64,000 bases of DNA from Anaerolineae bacterium (lineage in GTDB: Bacteria; Chloroflexota; Anaerolineae; Promineifilales; Promineifilaceae), in contig JAHBVI010000017.1 in the NCBI GenBank assembly GCA_019637635.1, forward strand, positions 1 through 64,000, given 5' to 3'. Shown here one piece after another: positions 63,618-64,000 of the stretch. A model generated the notes under the pieces. That model had not been told where the DNA came from. It was given only the letters and a program-made list of their open reading frames with translations, and did no database searches. The translations under genes were made by a program, and so were the position numbers. Position 1 is the stretch's first letter. Each line of letters starts with the position of its first letter.

Positions 63618-64000
63618 TTATAGTTTACATTGATACAATCGCTGCGGCCCATCTTCATATGTGGCTGTTTTGATATACTCCCATCCCAAACTTTCCAGAA
63701 TACCAACGGCCGTAACCGTTGTCGCAAAAACAGTCTCATACTCCAGATCCCGCGCCACCTTCATGCCCGCCAGCACCAATTCCGTGCCAATGCCCTGGCC
63801 TCGATGAGACGCCACCACATACAACCCGCCCAACTCCGGCCGAAACTCGGCTATAGCTTCATTTCCCGGCTCACGCAGCACAATCGTGCCCGCCAGCTCC
63901 CCAGCCGCAAAAGCCACCAGGCGAATGGGAAGCCGATCATAAGAAGCGTCTTCCAGAAAATCCTGCTCCATCTCCGCCTGCGTCATATCCGCAAAATAAT
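63618..64000 (-). CDS. GNAT-family N-acetyltransferase, 5' end outside window
   Basis: GNAT protein with the acetyl-CoA motif VASHRGQGIGTELV and the late GILESLGWEYI. The minus-strand frame stays open to the window edge, reading YFADMTQAEME, as expected for the family before an ATG at 63986. The true N-terminus may therefore lie beyond position 64000. Confidence 0.8.
   Translation of the reverse strand, partial: YFADMTQAEMEQDFLEDASYDRLPIRLVAFAAGELAGTIVLREPGNEAIAEFRPELGGLYVVASHRGQGIGTELVLAGMKVARDLEYETVFATTVTAVGILESLGWEYIKTATYEDGPQRLYQCKL

Overview
The window looks like one contig from a Gram-positive-like or monoderm-like member of the Chloroflexota, probably near the Anaerolineae. This is inferred from a bacterial-type Wood-Ljungdahl gene set, lipoproteins with Thr/Pro-rich linkers, two secreted proteins ending in a VYLPL-type tail, a glucosyl-3-phosphoglycerate synthase cluster, and intergenic regions full of short tandem repeats. 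I could run no database search, so the placement is tentative.

Layout. Positions 1-15200 hold housekeeping and accessory genes: a lipoprotein esterase, a YprB-like exonuclease, a DinB-like protein, a WD40-GTPase-TIR protein, Hsp33, tRNA-Arg, a PspC protein, an OmpR-type two-component system, a PAP2 phosphatase and a secreted FG-GAP propeller. Positions 15485-35756 form one long plus-strand locus for the carbonyl branch and end of the methyl branch of the Wood-Ljungdahl pathway: an HMA-like small protein, cooS, an acsB-acsD fusion carrying an intein, acsC, a CoA-binding protein, acsV, acsE, a malic enzyme, a flavoprotein, a metV-metF fusion, a DUF3786 fragment, a MntA/HepT toxin-antitoxin pair and two cooC-type ATPases. 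Positions 35800-53500 carry a LysM/M23 lipoprotein, a radical-SAM-linked protein, a NAGPA-type protein, a thioesterase, a dynamin-like GTPase with a partner, two MFS exporters, an SGNH esterase and a giant secreted protein. Positions 53700-58900 look like a glucosylglycerate or mannosylglucosylglycerate synthesis operon. A MurA with Asp in place of the catalytic Cys and several small genes finish the window.

How the main locus works: CooS reduces CO2 to CO. AcsE moves the methyl group from methyl-tetrahydrofolate to the corrinoid protein AcsC/AcsD. AcsB joins CO, methyl and CoA. AcsV re-reduces inactive corrinoid, the cooC-type ATPases load nickel, and MetV-MetF makes methyl-tetrahydrofolate.

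Three genome-wide habits stand out. (1) The palindromic octamer ACGGCCGT occurs well over 100 times (my hand count; about 1-2 expected at this composition), like the HIP1 element of cyanobacteria. (2) Almost every gene junction of the acetyl-CoA locus carries a hairpin built from 7-bp tandem units, ending just before the ribosome binding site. (3) Such repeats also sit in frame inside genes (AcsC, AcsV, the AcsB-AcsD linker) and supply stop codons. The most striking single item is the LAGLIDADG intein in AcsB, whose +1 splice residue is the A-cluster ligand equivalent to Cys595 of Moorella.
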